Assembly: GCA_964023275.1 (NCBI GenBank)
Contig: OZ029922.1
Coordinates: 4,611,196-4,675,195, forward strand
Length of the DNA stretch: 64,000 nt
Source: Norana najaformis
Taxonomy: Eukaryota; Annelida; Clitellata; Crassiclitellata; Hormogastridae
Direction of reading: 5' to 3'
Shown here: piece after piece, positions 1 through 13,660 of the stretch
How the letters are laid out: every line of letters starts with the position of its first letter
Position numbering within the stretch: the stretch's first letter is position 1
Notes under the pieces: generated by a model
Databases searched by the model: none
The model's input: only the letters and a program-made list of their open reading frames with translations
What the model was told of the DNA's origin: nothing
Translations under genes and position numbers: made by a program

Positions 1-1468
1 CGGGGCAGTGATCAACTAAAGGTGGATTCATTCACGATGCATTTGTAGGGCTTCATCTCTTGCGTTCTCTTTACCTGCCAAGGTTATTCGTGAAATTGCA
101 TAGGCTTCTAACTTAGGTTAGGTTAGTTGATATAAGGTTACTTCAGCTTAGGTTACGCTTACTACAGAGTAAGATCAGAAGCTACTGTTTGAGAGAACTT
201 GCCAGGTGTTTGGCAACCTCTGTAAGATTATTTACCAAACTTAAAGATCAGAATTATCCCCTGCCCGTTCTTAACAGTAGAGTTAAAAAGAACTCTGCGT
301 TATAATTTTCAAACCAATTGCAGCCTTGTAGAAAGCATGTAAGCAGTTTATTAGAAAGGTGAACAGAGTTTCTTTAAAGTCTCTTTTTTCTGTTATCATT
401 AAAGTTGTTTTTTGGTCTGAAATGTGAGGTGATGCATCTGGGTAATGAGTTTTGCTGTTTACAGTATTTTAGAGCAGAATTTCACACAGCAGTTTGCATT
501 TTTTAAACTGTTTTAATGGTCTGAAACAGAACAGAGCCTGATGTCAGTGACATTCTTTCTGGCTTTGCTTATCCACTGTTGCCTGTCTTGTTGTCTCCCT
601 GACCTCATGAGGAATGTTTGGATCTGCCTAATGGAATATGACCTGAATATGGCCATGAGAATGACTGGACTCTAGACAACTATGCATTGAAGCAACCATG
701 CATAGATGGATGTGATAGAATTGCTATAGAAGTTTCTCGATAGATTCTGTCACGGATTTACTGAGCGTGTGATAGGTTGAAAGTGGCCTGTGAGAAAATG
801 AAACTGTAGATTCTTTTTGATGCACAAGATAAGCGTTTTCCTGTTCCATTATACTGGAACATCGGAGATCAGGAGATCACGGTCATTTGAATTATTAGAG
901 TTCTTGTGCAGAAATATCAGTGGTGTGTTGTCATTCGTAAATAAATAAGTAGGGTCACACTCTGAGATAACTTTGGCTAACAGCAGACATTGGTATATAC
1001 ATGAAGCATGTAGACAAAATGTCTGATGTCATTACTACAAAAGGACACATTACCAGTTAGCTACTGGCCACAGTGATAATGAGGTATAGAGCATACATTT
1101 TGTCCGTCTTTTGGCTAAATTAGTGCCTCCTGTTCCCAGACATTGCTTTTTAAAGTTGAGCTTATGATTTTTATGTCACTGATCTGTTTGCTTATTGGTG
1201 ACTTGTAGGGAAACTAATATCACCTAACAGTGCATCTGATTGGCTTCAGTCCTTCGCTGTTTGAGACTTTGTTAATTTTTATGCTTTATGTGGATGAGTT
1301 GGCATTTTATCTGCATTTATTTTTAGAGTGAAATTACCTGCTGGCTGGCTGTCTGAATGCCAGACTCAGCTGAGTGAATTGGTATTAAATTCAAGTCAAG
1401 GATTTCTTTGTGCTGGTTATTCAACCACAGAAATGGCTGCTGGCTGCTGCCAAGGAATGAATGCTATG

Positions 1469-1823
1469 TCACATTGGTTTGTTGGCCAACCCCTTTCTAA
1501 CTTGGTTGGGAGGAGTAGCCTTAACAGCCAGGCCTATGGTCACATTGGTTTGTTGGCCAACCCCTTTCTAACTTGGTTGGGAGGAGTAGCCTTAACAGCC
1601 AGGCCTATGGTCACATTGGTTTGTTGGCCAACCCCTTTCTAACTTGGTTGGGAGGAGTAGCCTTAACAGCCAGGCCTATGGTCACATTGGTTTGTTGGCC
1701 AACCCCTTTCGAACTTGGTTGGGAGGAGTAGCCTTAACAGCCAGGCCTATGGTCACATTGGTTTGTTGGCCAACCCCTTTCTAACTTGGTTGGGAGGAGT
1801 AGCCTTAACAGCCAGGCCTATGG
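1469..1823. repeat. 71-bp tandem repeat, five near-identical copies
   Basis: Copies begin at 1469, 1540, 1611, 1682 and 1753, each starting TCACATTGGTTTGTTGGCC and ending AGGCCTATGG. I noticed a single difference between copies (CTTTCGAAC in the fourth against CTTTCTAAC), so the amplification is recent. It produces spurious open frames on the plus strand. Confidence 0.95.
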
Positions 1824-2229
1824 TGTTTGGGTGCAACAGTTCATCCTTGACTTATGTTAATGAATGTGCATTTGAATTGTTGCTCATAGGGTGCGACTGA
1901 TCTGAGGTGTTGGCCATCGCCTGTTTTAAAAGCTCCTGGATTCAGACATTGTGTGAAATAGTATTCTGGTGATTTATATGGAATTTGTAGCTGACTTGTG
2001 CTATTTCTGCAAAATTGTCAAAGTTCTGATGAAGTTCTCTTTGACCTTGAAGACTGTAGTGCTGATGGGGCCTTTCCATTTACTACCTGCACTCTGTGCA
2101 AGCCGTAGACAAAATTTGTTGGATTTCTCTTGCTGTATTTGCTCATACATTTTGATATTGGGAATATATACAACAGCTTAGCAAAGAAACTACTTCTGAA
2201 ACAGATGAGCTGTTAGAGCAAGATGGTTA

Positions 2230-2348
2230 TGTTAAGGTAAGAAGAGGTAAGATTCGTTAATTAAGGTAAGAAAAGGTAAGATTTGTTAAGTAAGGTAAGA
2301 AGAGGTAAGATTCGTTAATTAAGGTAAGAAGACGTAAGATTCATTAAC
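2230..2348. repeat. Tandem repeat of ~31 bp, about four copies
   Basis: Units of the form AAGGTAAGAAGAGGTAAGAT followed by TYGTTAATT repeat about four times with small changes. AGGTAAG inside the unit resembles a splice-donor consensus, but nothing around it looks like an exon. Confidence 0.8.
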
Positions 2349-2447
2349 TATAAACATTCGTTCTATTTCTGTGAATTTGTCCCAAGAAACATTCTCTTCG
2401 TTAGTCAAGACTTACTTGTTTAAATTAACTGGGCAGCCATGTTCACA

Positions 2448-2515
2448 GCGCTTTTGAGAGGTTCTTAAAATGCGCTATATAAAAGATTAGATACATACAT
2501 ACATACATACATAAT
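2448..2515. repeat. Dispersed repeat end with (ATAC)n tail
   Basis: Contains CTTTTGAGAGGTTCTTAAAA then TGCGCTATATAAAAG and a run of ATAC. The same block recurs near 7645, 53838 and 58226, always followed by an AT-rich or ATAC/CATA tail, as expected for the 3' end of a retroposed element. Confidence 0.6.
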
Positions 2516-3521
2516 CTCAAGTGTTATCAGAGATAGTCGTTGCAATTGTATTCCTGAAGTTGAAGATTCTTTTGGCTGAAGTGCAAACTTAACAATGACA
2601 ATCAAACAATTGGACAATGTCTTTTCTTTTGGGGTCATAGTTCATCAGAGAGTAAGCAGTTTTACTTGGTATGCTGGTTTGAACCCCAGAGGCAGCAATG
2701 AAAAACTGGTGGGTGCGTTAGCATTCAGCAACCTTGAAGCGATATTTAATGTATATTTGAAATGATCCACTGAAACTGCAGCTGAATCCATTTCTAACCT
2801 GGACACAGCTTTTAGGCTGTGGTCTGCCAAAATTTTTGGCAATCTGTCAAGGCTGAGTTACTTTACTGAGGGTTTTAAACAGCTTAAGGAGTTTGTGAGG
2901 TCTTTGTAATCATGTTACGCATAATTTGCTGATCTTGTAAATGAATGGAACCACATGATGTAGCTTGATATTTGTTTTCTAGATTCTTAGTTCATCTTTA
3001 AAGCATTAAAAGGTTGCCATCAAGTGGTTGAAATCTGGCATTAAACTGGTACTTCTGGGGTTCGAATCGAGTTGTGAAATGAGGCAGTTCGTTGTCAAAC
3101 CATAGAAGAGGTTGTCAGTTGCTGAATTACTGTTCTTTCAGCTGAATGATCTGGCAAGGACTTTGTGGGTGATGACACCTAATATCTATGCATTTACCTT
3201 ACTTTCCTTTACGTCATATCTAGATTTCAACTAAGAATGCACTGGGTGATGATGTGTGAATACTAGCAGGGTGAATAGGAATGTCCATTACAATATGTGA
3301 CCTGATATGAACAGTCATTCTGATCTGGGAACAAATATAAATAGTGACTTTGAATTGTGAGCAGCTACATGTATGAACAGTCAGTTTGATTTGGGAATGA
3401 ATATGCATATGGTTAGTCACTTTAATGTGTCACCAGCTATGATTAGTTGCATTGATTAAATTGGACCGTACATGTGTGAAAAGTCACTTTGATGTCTGAA
3501 CATGTAAATAGTCATTTTGAC

Positions 3522-3536
3522 GGGGGGGGGGGGGGG
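3522..3536. repeat. Poly-G run (15)
   Basis: Fifteen consecutive G on the plus strand; the exact length may be a sequencing artefact. Confidence 0.9.
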
Positions 3537-4159
3537 TACATATAAAACTGAATGTTGAAATCTATTCTTTAAAAGTGGATGTGCAGTTTGATAAGAAACA
3601 AAATATGAGAAAATATTACAGCTTCAAAATGGAACTTAAGTCATGAATGTTTCAGAAAGAAATATGTTTGCACTGTTGAATTCTGGCTGCTGTAGTGACT
3701 GGAGTGGATGGCCTGGACTTCAGCAATTTAATTCATAAGGTTCAGACTCTTCTTATGGAAAGTTCTGATCAGATTCAGCTACAAGCTATTCAGTACATTT
3801 GATATTGTGAAAGAACATGTGTGTAATTTTAAATTAAGCTCAGTGACTGCTAAATGTGTCATAAAAAACAACGGCTTTTGTGTGGTACTTCATAAACATA
3901 TAGAATATCATTTGCGAATGATGCAAAATCATGCTTTGTTTTGGTAAATGTTCTACAATGGCTTTTATCTTCACAAAGATCTGTGCTATGGGTCCTGTTA
4001 ACTGTGGCCTTGATATTAGCTGATGCATATTCATGAACCACTGAAGAGCTATTTAAGGCGGAGAGGCAGTCACATGACTGAGTGGAGAGCCACATACTGA
4101 ACTATTTAACATTCAGTTCACTAATGAAAAATGGCGGTTTTTTATGTTAAGGAAGTTGT

Positions 4160-4345
4160 TATGGAGTTGCTTCAGATTAATATTATTATTATCGTTTATT
4201 ATATATTGTTTTTACTTAAATATTATTTGTATTATTTATTATTATTATATTCCAAGGCATAATAATTGTGCATGTTGCTAATACTTTTGCTAAGTGTGCA
4301 TGATAATAATAACGTTATTATTATTATGGTTTTATTATTATTGTT
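4160..4345. repeat. AT-rich TTATTA low-complexity block
   Basis: Repeated ATTATTATT and TTATTATTATT tracts on both sides of a short unique piece. No coding signal. Confidence 0.7.
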
Positions 4346-4810
4346 TTTTATACCATTATTGTGGTGCGTTTTAATGTTTCCAGAAGGAACGAATGTCAGT
4401 TAATAAACTTTTAAAAATCTTCAGTCGCAGTTTCAAAACTTTTACATAGCAGAATTAGTTCAATACTGAATAAGCTATAACTTCATTGTTAACGATATCA
4501 GGGTATTCAGTTATCAGGTTATTACAGTTTGAAGACTGATGGAAAATCTTTAGTCTGCAGGCCACAGTTCTTTGTTGGCTGTGTGCTTAAGGTCACATCC
4601 GCTTCAACAGCTGGTTAATTGAGTTTTCGTTCAACTTAGATGATTACAGGGCTGTAAATTTGATCTTTTATTGAAGCCAGTTGCTTTTGCTGGAGTTTTG
4701 CAGCAGGAAAAAGCTCTAGAGTGGTTGTGGTGGCAGATTGCAAATGCATTTGCCTTGCACTGCCATGTCAGAGGTTTGAATCGCTGTGCTTTAGGACATG
4801 GTTTCAGCAG

Positions 4811-5116
4811 GAGGTTTCCGTATGACAAAGTTTCTTTATAATATGAGGTTTCATTATGGCGAAGTTTCTTTATAAGATGAGGTTTCATTATGGCGAAGTT
4901 TCTTTATAAGATGAGGTTTCATTATGGCAAAGTTTCTTTATAAGATGAGGTTTCATTATGGCAAAGTTTCTTTATAAGATGAGGTTTCATTATGGCAAAG
5001 TTTCTTTATAAGATGAGGTTTCATTATGGCAAAGTTTCTTTATAAGATGAGGTTTCATTATGGCAAAGTTTCTTTATAAGATGAGGTTTCATTATGGCAA
5101 AGTTTCTTTATAAAAC
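4811..5116. repeat. 34-bp tandem repeat, nine copies
   Basis: Copies start every 34 bp from 4811 to 5083 with GAGGTTTCATTATGGC and then AAGTTTCTTTATAAGAT. The first copy and the sequence after the last are more diverged, as expected at array edges. Confidence 0.93.
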
Positions 5117-6059
5117 AAGGTTTCATTACGAAATGTGGTTTCATCGTAAAATGACTATTCAAAATGATGATGTTTCTGTTCTAAAGCTGAATTGTGTGTT
5201 TGGCATCAGTGTCTCAGATTGTGTTACCTTAGAGGGCATGCTGTGGTGATGTGCATTGAAAGAAGGGTCAGTCTAGTGTATTTTAGACCTATCCTTATGG
5301 ACAGGCAGGCAGGCAGGCATCCAGCTGTTCTGTTCAGTACGGTGTGGGATGTCTGACTTACTTGATATTTTTTAAAGGTGGTGAGGGTATGATATGCTAC
5401 TAGTGCTTACCCTTCTGGCATGCTCTGAGCATTTGTTGGGACCCATATGAGACCTATGAGGGTCCTTTGTAGGAATAAGGTCCTATATTGGCCCGATGTG
5501 GGCATGCTGGCTGGGTGAATGGAAGAGAAGTTTCACTGCAGTTCTAAGTTCTGTTTTGCTAGTAGTTCAATTTGAAAGTGGAAGTTCACAGGGTTGATGA
5601 TGAGGAAGTGATGATGAGGAAGAAAATCAAAACTACTAACAATGGTCAGTGTGTATTGTCCTATTGATTATAGGAAGATAGATGGAAGTAAATTTGCCAG
5701 TGCCTAATGCATTTAGCCCAGATGGAGGTGGAGGAGGAGGAGGAGGAGGATGCAGAGGAGGAAGGGGAGGAATTGATCTTAGGGATGTGAGTTATACCAA
5801 GCAGAGGCATCTGTCATCTCCCACTGTTGTTGGCTTTGTCTTTTGATTGGCCTCCAGTAAGACAGAGACGGGCAACTGAGAGTGCTATTGATTGCACAGG
5901 CGGACAAAGTGTGATTGTCTGTCTCGGCTGGCTGCTTTGTTTGCCTCACTGTCAGCCTCACTGGCCCTGGAACCGGTTTCACCTTTATTACTGGCTGATA
6001 TGAGGAACGTTGACCACAATGCCAGGGATAGTGATCGAGTTCAGTCCCACAGAAACATC

Positions 6060-6175
6060 TGGATTATCTTCCATTTCTCTATGTCTCTCTGTCTCTGTCA
6101 CTCTATGTCTCTGTCACTCTGTCTCTCTGTCTCTGTCACTCTGTGTCTCTGTCTCTCTGTCTTTGTCTGTCTGTC

Positions 6176-6239
<64 letters not shown>

Positions 6240-6240
6240 A
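6060..6240. repeat. (TCTG)n/(TC)n microsatellite
   Basis: TCTCTGTCTCTG runs grade into uninterrupted TCTG and then TC repeats. The long Leu/Ser/Cys reading frames over it are simple-repeat translation. Confidence 0.9.
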
Positions 6241-8226
6241 GGGGAATGGGAAGTTACACAGGTATATGTAAATTTATACAGGTATATGTGAATTCATGCA
6301 GGTACATGTAAACAGCTCACCTGTTGCCAATTTATGGTTGGGTGTCTTGTTGGACAGAGCATAGACTCCTAATATAGCAGAGGAATTACCTGAACTCACT
6401 GAAAACAGACCAATGTTCCCAATGTTCTCCTCTGTGGTCAACGACTTAAGAGCATTGATGGCCTTGACTGACTGTAGGTGTTGGTTGCAGTGGTATGTTT
6501 CATTAATTATCTAAGAGTCTGATAAAAGCTGTATTTCCTTTGGAATGCGAGGTCTGGTAGAATGTTGGCATTCCATTTAACTTTGCCCCTTGGCCATGGA
6601 TTCCTTTCTGAGCGCTGTGGGGTTAGTACTTTTGCCCTAGGGTTATAAACCGCCCCAAAGCATAGTGATTGGAGTTACAGGGCATTCAGCTGCTCACTGT
6701 TTGTTTGAGTTTTAGTTGCTGGCTTGTAAACAGATGGAATTGGTGGAAAAATTCCATACAGAGGCATTCACAAAGCAGGTTAAAGCTCAGGGTCGTTGGC
6801 CTTGACAAGAGGTTAACTTTGGGAGACGACACAAGCCATCCAGATCTAAATACATGAATATAACCAATCAATAACCAGGAATAAATAGGAAGGATATTTA
6901 CACCTACATTCATAGACCTTTGTACAGTTTAGGGTCTGGACAAGCAGGCTAGGCAAGCTTTGACCAGTGCTGATCAAGTTTCCTAAAGGACTGTATGCAC
7001 AGCTGAGTATTTGCTTCAATCAATCAATCAAGCAGCACTCCAGATGGCCATCCAACAATCATGTACAAATTTTAGCCCAGTGCTTCCCAGAAATGCCCAG
7101 ACAGATGCCATGTAAGTGACCAGGTGAAGGCTACAAAAGGCCTTCGGTTTGGCTTTGTTTAGCTTTGGCATTGTTCCTCAACAAAACGTTGTTCGTAGCT
7201 TTAACTGACATGAAATTTGTTGGCTATGGTAACCGATTTAATTCTAAATAAGAAAAATCAGTTCTCATTTTTGCTGCCCCTGGTACCATTCTTAAACTCT
7301 TTTGGACTCGGGCAGAAAATATTTGGTTGCATGATTTGTGGAGGCAAAGCATTCAGTTCTCGAGAGTGAAGTTGGACAAGAAAAAAGGTAATGAAGTTGA
7401 TTGATGATGCAAATAGGACATGAATTGAAACAGCTGTGTCATAAGTACGTCACTCGCAGGCATTTACCAGTTTTAAAATTCTGTATATGCTATAATTATC
7501 TTCACTGACTGGTGACCTGGGTTGTGTGACCCAGTGGTTTGTGAACTACACTTGGTCTGAAGGAAGTGCAGCATTTCCCATGGCCTTTTCTAAATTCTCA
7601 CATCTTTGGTTAACATTTGGTTAATAGATTATCTGTTATGTTTGAAAAGGTGCTATATAAATCGCCAGATATATACAGACGTACATACGTTTGCTTCTAA
7701 AGAAATGCCATAAGATGCCATGTTTTTTGTTTCCCTCTGACAGCGCTTGTTACTGGCTGAACATTAGAGATAAAACTTCCTAATGTTTTCTTCCTTATCA
7801 GTTCATACAAGAAATTCCAGTGGAATGCCTAACTTTTGGATCATCCTAGATGCTTTTTTGGTGATTTCTTTAATTGGCGCTAATGTAGTTTAATAATTAA
7901 TGAATGATGACTGAACCAAATAATAAAATTAAAGTTGGTGCCGACTGTAGCTGTTTTGATCTTGAAGCCTGGTAGGAATTGAAGGTGCGGTGAGCTGTGG
8001 TTTGTATTCTCATTTGTATTTGGGGAGCTAGTGGGTAGTCGGCCCTCTTGTGACTGTGTGTGTGTGTGGGTGGCTATCTGTGTAGCTGTCTGCACTGTTA
8101 CGAAAGACAAATGGATGGAGAGAATTTGGGATCTTTTATCTTCTCCAGGAGAGAGGAGCACTTAGCTTTGGCCCAGTCTACCCATTAAATGACGTCACTG
8201 CCTTTGGGGAGCTGGCTGGTGGTGGG

Positions 8227-8242
8227 CCCCCCCCCCCCCCCC
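8227..8242. repeat. Poly-C run (16)
   Basis: Sixteen consecutive C. A similar run of fifteen is at 14429-14443. Confidence 0.9.
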
Positions 8243-9084
8243 GGCTCTTGATAACTGTTTTTGATAGTGGATCCATGTGTGAGATTCCAGGAGATTTTTG
8301 ATTGGAGTTGATGCTCAACAATAAAACAAATGTGTTTGTTGCTTTGGTCAGAGGCATCCGCTCGAAGAGGATAGGAGATTTCGTTCAAGGTTATGCTCTA
8401 AAAAGAACTGGGCTTGCTTTTGGCCATTGTTATTGGCAGCCGCCGCTGATGCCAGATTCCTCTAAGAGGAATCTCTTGCTGTCTGCTAACAGCGGGCACT
8501 TGTGTGGCTGAAGTGCCCATGTGCTTAATCTTTGTGTTCTCCAAACGTACTCCATGTTGCCTTCTGTTGGGAAATTGTGCCCTAAGTACTGCTAAAGTGA
8601 CGCGGCTGTCTGGCTTGAGGCTGTTTTACCAGCCATCATGTAAATGGTGTTGTGGCCACACTAGTGGCTGGTGCTTCCAGACGTTGCTTCTGCAAGGAGT
8701 GTAACAACGGCTTTGAGACTAGATCCATTTGCAGAGGTTTGATGTTTACTTTCTAAAAATAGACCGTGACGCAAATGATTGCGCCTTGTGTCGAGGACTC
8801 CAGTGGTTCATGTTGGGTCGTGGAATTTACACAGTCATTTGCAGTCATCAGATATGTTGTTGAAGCATCAAGTTAATGTCGTCGTTGTAAATCCATATTG
8901 TGGAAGTAAGGCAGCTCTGTTAGTGTAACCTGCGGGACCTTTAGAGTTCCCATCTTCACTTTGCTCTATTATTATCTCTGCATTTAGTGCACTTGAAACT
9001 GTCTGGCGTGCAACAAAGTATGTTTCAGTTCGGTTCATCTTTGGAGACTGATGGGTAACCTGTTGCTTTTACCCTGGAAATAGT

Positions 9085-9140
9085 AGGCTGGCTTGGGGTT
9101 TGGGTGGCTTCCGCGTCGGTTCGAGTCCTTGTGGGAAATT
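9085..9140 (+). repeat. tRNA-like SINE fragment (B-box GGTTCGAGTCC)
   Basis: GGTTCGAGTCC at about 9118-9128 matches the RNA polymerase III B box, with a loose A-box-like TGGCTTGGGGTTTGGG upstream. No cloverleaf acceptor stem is visible, so it is a SINE relic rather than a tRNA gene. Confidence 0.3.
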
Positions 9141-9784
9141 GGTAGTTTGTTTTTAGCCATGTGAAGCACAAGGAAAGGTTTTCTAGTTGTTGGAATATTG
9201 TTGTGTTTGCACTTCAGTCAGTAGAGCCTTGAACAGCAGGGCAGTGCCACTGAGTGGCGTCATGAGCAGTCGGTGTATCTGGAGTTTGGGTTGAGAGCTT
9301 CAGCGTTGGATAGAGAACTGTGTTTTTAGGATGGTTTGTTTACTTCTGTTGATTTCCTTGCTCTGCTGGCTGGCCTGCTTTGTAATCTGTTTCCCGGTTG
9401 GGTTTTGAGGGTTGTCAGATGATGATTAATTGTGATGCTGACTGCCAGGTTCCTAGGGTTCTTGTGCTAAATAAAGCTGGGATAGACAGGTCAGTGTAAA
9501 TATAGCCAGGATAGAGAGGTGGCTGGAATGAAAACCTCTACAGCTGTTTTGAATGACAGGTAAAAACACCGTTAGTTTGTTATAGATCTGCCTAGTTCAC
9601 AGGTGGCCAGAGAGATGTTTACATTCAGTAACAGTTTGTCGTCTTTGTCATTCCTTGAAGTTTTCACCTATGTGTTGTTGATGATACATTAAAAGAAATT
9701 TTCCAGATTCATTCATATTTTTTGGCAATGAACGATCTGCCACATGCCTCAGTGAGCTTGCTTGTTATTTTTGACAGCATGCAT

Positions 9785-9831
9785 GCAGTCACACACACAC
9801 GCGCACACACGCGCACGCGTGCGCACACACA
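9785..9831. repeat. (CA)n/(CG)n microsatellite
   Basis: Alternating purine-pyrimidine ACACACGCGCACACACGCGC and similar; potentially Z-DNA forming. Confidence 0.85.
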
Positions 9832-12800
9832 ATGGTGGCCAATCACTGGAAGCTTGGTCTTGCTCTCTGTGTTTTTTCTTTGCTGTGAATTGTTAACAAA
9901 CAACCAGATCACAGTGTGGTAAATTTGATCTTGTGTTTTGGTGGTTTCTTCTCTTTGTAGTGAAAGAGCATTTTACGAAAGCTACAGTTTTTGTCATTCG
10001 ATTGGGCAAATGTTGCTCTCGCTTCTAGACAGAATCGGTCTGGCTTCTTTTACTTCCTGATATGAAGAGCGTCTCTATTTCTGTCATAATTTTTCTGATT
10101 TTGCGCTTTGCTGATGCTTTAAAAATATTTTGCAGTGTTGCTGGTCTGTGTTTATTAATAGTGTTCATTCAGATCTGTAGCCATATAACTGTTTCAAGTT
10201 TCTTTGTAATTTATAATTTTTCATTATTGGGATTGTTGAATTTCAGTTGCAATGTGTGAACTTTAATCTTCAGAAGACCTTGGTTAGGATATTCGTAATT
10301 GGCCAGCTAACTTGTGACCTAAGTGTTTGCTAACTACTTGATAATGTGACTATGAGTAGTTGATGAATTGGTGCTTTCCACTTTGTGAATACTTGTTGAC
10401 TGCTTGATGAATAGTTGCTGACTGCTAGATGAATACTTACAGCAAGCACAAGAACTCCATGACCTAGGAGACTTTACCACCCAGCAGTTGTAGCTGGAGT
10501 GGTACACCCACCCACCACCAGATGGCCTGATGTTAGTAATGCCTTACCACCACAGAATGCACTGGGCAGCTGTGCTATCTCCATCTTATTTGGTTAGCCA
10601 ATCTTGCATGTATAAATATGTATACATGGATTATATACATACATTATACACACACTGTAGATATCTATGTCGAATAGATAGGCATACATAGAAGGCTGTT
10701 GATGGTAATCTTATCTTAGTTAAGGTCGGTGATCAGGCTATGATCGAGACATTCCAGTGGATACCCTGATCCAGTTCAGATTCAGATAAAGGCCGCTATG
10801 ATCTGGAGTATCAACTGGATGAAAACTAAACCTATCCCCAGCTGATGAACAGTCTATCTGTCGGGTTCGTGTTCCAGCTGAAGGCGTTTCGTTCAGGTAG
10901 AATAAGATGCCGATTGTGACGTCTGTTGACAAATGGGAATGCTTCCACCTGAAGCCGATTCTCTCTTTGTTCCTGATATCAACTTTTTTCATTTTGATCA
11001 GCTTACTTAGCAGCCAAAAATCTAATCAGCTTAATCTGTTGACTGGACCAAAGCACCATGATCAAAGGTTTTTAGTTCTTTCCATTAATCTAACCTAATC
11101 ACTTCACCTGCAACAAATTTCTATATGCGCAGAACAAAACTAGCAAAAATTGGAAAATTTACTTCCTTGGATGCCCAATCTGACATAAATTATTAAATAA
11201 TTAAAGTGATTCCAACGCAGAAATAGAATTACAAAAAGGTACACTGTGCAGCATAGCAGTCAATTTGGTAACACTTTTTCTGTAATCCAACGATTGCAGG
11301 TTTGAGTCGGCTTAATGGACTCCATGCAATGACACAGAACAAGGTTATTACACATGCTTGTCCTGCCCCATGGTTTCAGATTTTGTGACATCAGATATGT
11401 AATTAGTGCAATAAATATATAAATAATTTTTTATTTCACTGCCAGTAAACAAAGTCTGATTGAATTAGTGGTATATGAAACATTATCGTGTGAAACCTTT
11501 ATCTTCGCGTAAACTGAGCATGATTCCTGTGAAACACAGAGACCTTGCAGTGCATTTTTCATTGCTTGGAACGTCGCTTATAGCATGGCTGTTCAGTTTA
11601 TTTCCTTACATCACACGAAAGTTCATATTCTTTTGGTCTCTTTGCACTGATTGGACAGGTGGTTTTGATTTACTGCCAATCCACTCAGAAGAACAGAAGT
11701 AGAAAGAGAGTCTCATCTGGCTTCTAGTCATTAAATCAGTTTGCAAACAGTCGGGTCATAGCTAATAGTTCTGTTTAATGTCTAATTCCAAGGCCGTGAA
11801 AACTGAACTTGTAGCTTAGAAAAATAGCTTTAATCTTTCCCCTATTTATCAAAGCATTTAAAGTATGTATCCTGAAAATAATTGGGTGAAAAGGATGTTC
11901 GAACTGAATACTTTCTGTAAGTTGAATCACAATTCTTTTCCGTTCTGTCCAATAAAGTATGAAAATTTATTTGAATAATTTATACTGTGTCAAGCTATTT
12001 CGAATGTGGTTACCATAGCTGGCCCGACATTTACGATTTAAGTGATGTTGATTCGAGAAAGCAAATGTATTGTGCTTCCTGCTATCTATCTGTTCTTGTT
12101 TTCCAGGTGATAGGACATTGTTGAAATTGTGCTGGAGCCATTTTCTGAGCGAAATTTAGACAAGAGGAGAGTTAAGGAAGCATGGACATAGATAGACAGA
12201 CAAAGCAGTTGGATAGGCTGTGAATGCTGAAGAATGCTGTTCAAAGCTGTTTGAGAGCGTATTATATTATTAGTTCTCCTGCTTCTGATTAAACATTCAA
12301 GTGATTGCTGAATGAAGAGGATCTTTCTGTGGGTTATTGTTTTTGTGTTTATGCCAACGCCTCAACGGTTGCATAACACAGTTTTCGGCAAAATTTTGGG
12401 CTCAAGCAAAGTGCGGTGATGAAGAACAGGTGTCATTGGCGTCATTCTGTTGCAGTTACAACTGCCATATGCTTTAGGCTGTGTTTATCATCCACCAGTT
12501 CCGATCTTGACAAGTTCTCACCCTCTGCTGTCATCACAGACACATTTTTCAGACCAGTATTTCTGAAATCGTTGATCCGTGGTGGTGCTCAAGATAACCC
12601 AGACAGTTGTTGCTCTTAGATAAAGCCAGCCAGCCAGCCTTTGCTACCGATTATGTAAAGCCAGCCAAGCTTTGCTGGAGATTAGCTTTTGTCCTGTCTG
12701 CTTCACTTTGAACTGAAGACCTGAGAATATATTCTGCTGATTGTCTAAGCTGATTTATTGATCTGATGCCTTGTGAGATTCTCTTCAAAGTAACGATGAT

Positions 12801-13436
12801 TCTTGATGATTCTCTTTTGCTCGAGTTCACCTGTTTAATCCTGGATGAATTACCCACTGGCGTTATCTCCCCCATGAAACTGAGGTGGGTTGGTGATGGT
12901 GGACAGATTGTGCCTGCCTACTAGTGTGAGGTTATCTTCTTCTTATGCTTGTTAAATTTGACAGCTGCTGGCCTTTTTCTATCAGCCGTCAAGTAGAATC
13001 GCCAATCTTCAACCAACTGTTGCAACTGATTTAAAATACCTCTGAATAAGAAACAACAGATGCAGAATGAGATAGGGTTAGAGTAAGGGGAAGAGAAGAG
13101 AGACAGGCAGACAGGCAGGCAGACAGACAGATTGGTTCAACCACTGTTCTCCGTCTCCTAAGGGGTAGTGGAGTGTGCATTCTTATTTTATGTAGGATTT
13201 TACTGCCGTGGTTAATGAAGACTTCCTGACTTTCAAGAAAAATGTCCAGGGCTGGTTGACTTTGTCAGAGAAGTCGACTGATGATAATGGCCCTGAAATA
13301 AGAGTTTATACGTAGTTTCTGGATTAAGACTTGATCAGATGGAATTAGCAGATGTTGACCGGCGGATGAAATGGATTTCCGGTCTGTTTCTAGTACAGCT
13401 GTCTCTTTGGTTTTGTAATGGCAGTTAACTTTCTGG

Positions 13437-13660
13437 GACTGCTGGCTGACCAGCTGGTCATTTGACTGCTGGCTGACCAGCTGGTCATTTGACTGCTGGC
13501 TGACCAGCTGGTCATTTGACTGCTGGCTGACCAGCTGGTCAGTTGACTGCTGGCTGACCAGCTGGTCATTTGACTGCTGGCTGACCAGCTGGTCAGTTGA
13601 CTGCTGGCTGACCAGGGACCAGCTGGTCATTTGACTGCTGGCTGACCAGCTGGTCATTTC
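13437..13660. repeat. 27-bp minisatellite, about eight copies
   Basis: Unit GACTGCTGGCTGACCAGCTG plus GTCATTT, repeating every 27 bp from 13437, with a small insertion near 13615. Since 27 is a multiple of three, the minus strand shows an open 9-residue repeat (SNDQLVSQQ). CAGCTG is itself palindromic. No conserved flanking protein was seen. Confidence 0.93.

Noticed and set aside
1328-1900. Repeat protein suggested by open frames over the 71-bp array
   Set aside because: 71 is not a multiple of three, so the frame changes from copy to copy; not a protein repeat.
4811-5116. CRISPR-like array
   Set aside because: Direct tandem copies with no unique spacers, in animal DNA.
5892-6311. 139-codon frame rich in Leu, Ser and Cys
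   Set aside because: Translation of a TCTG/TC microsatellite.
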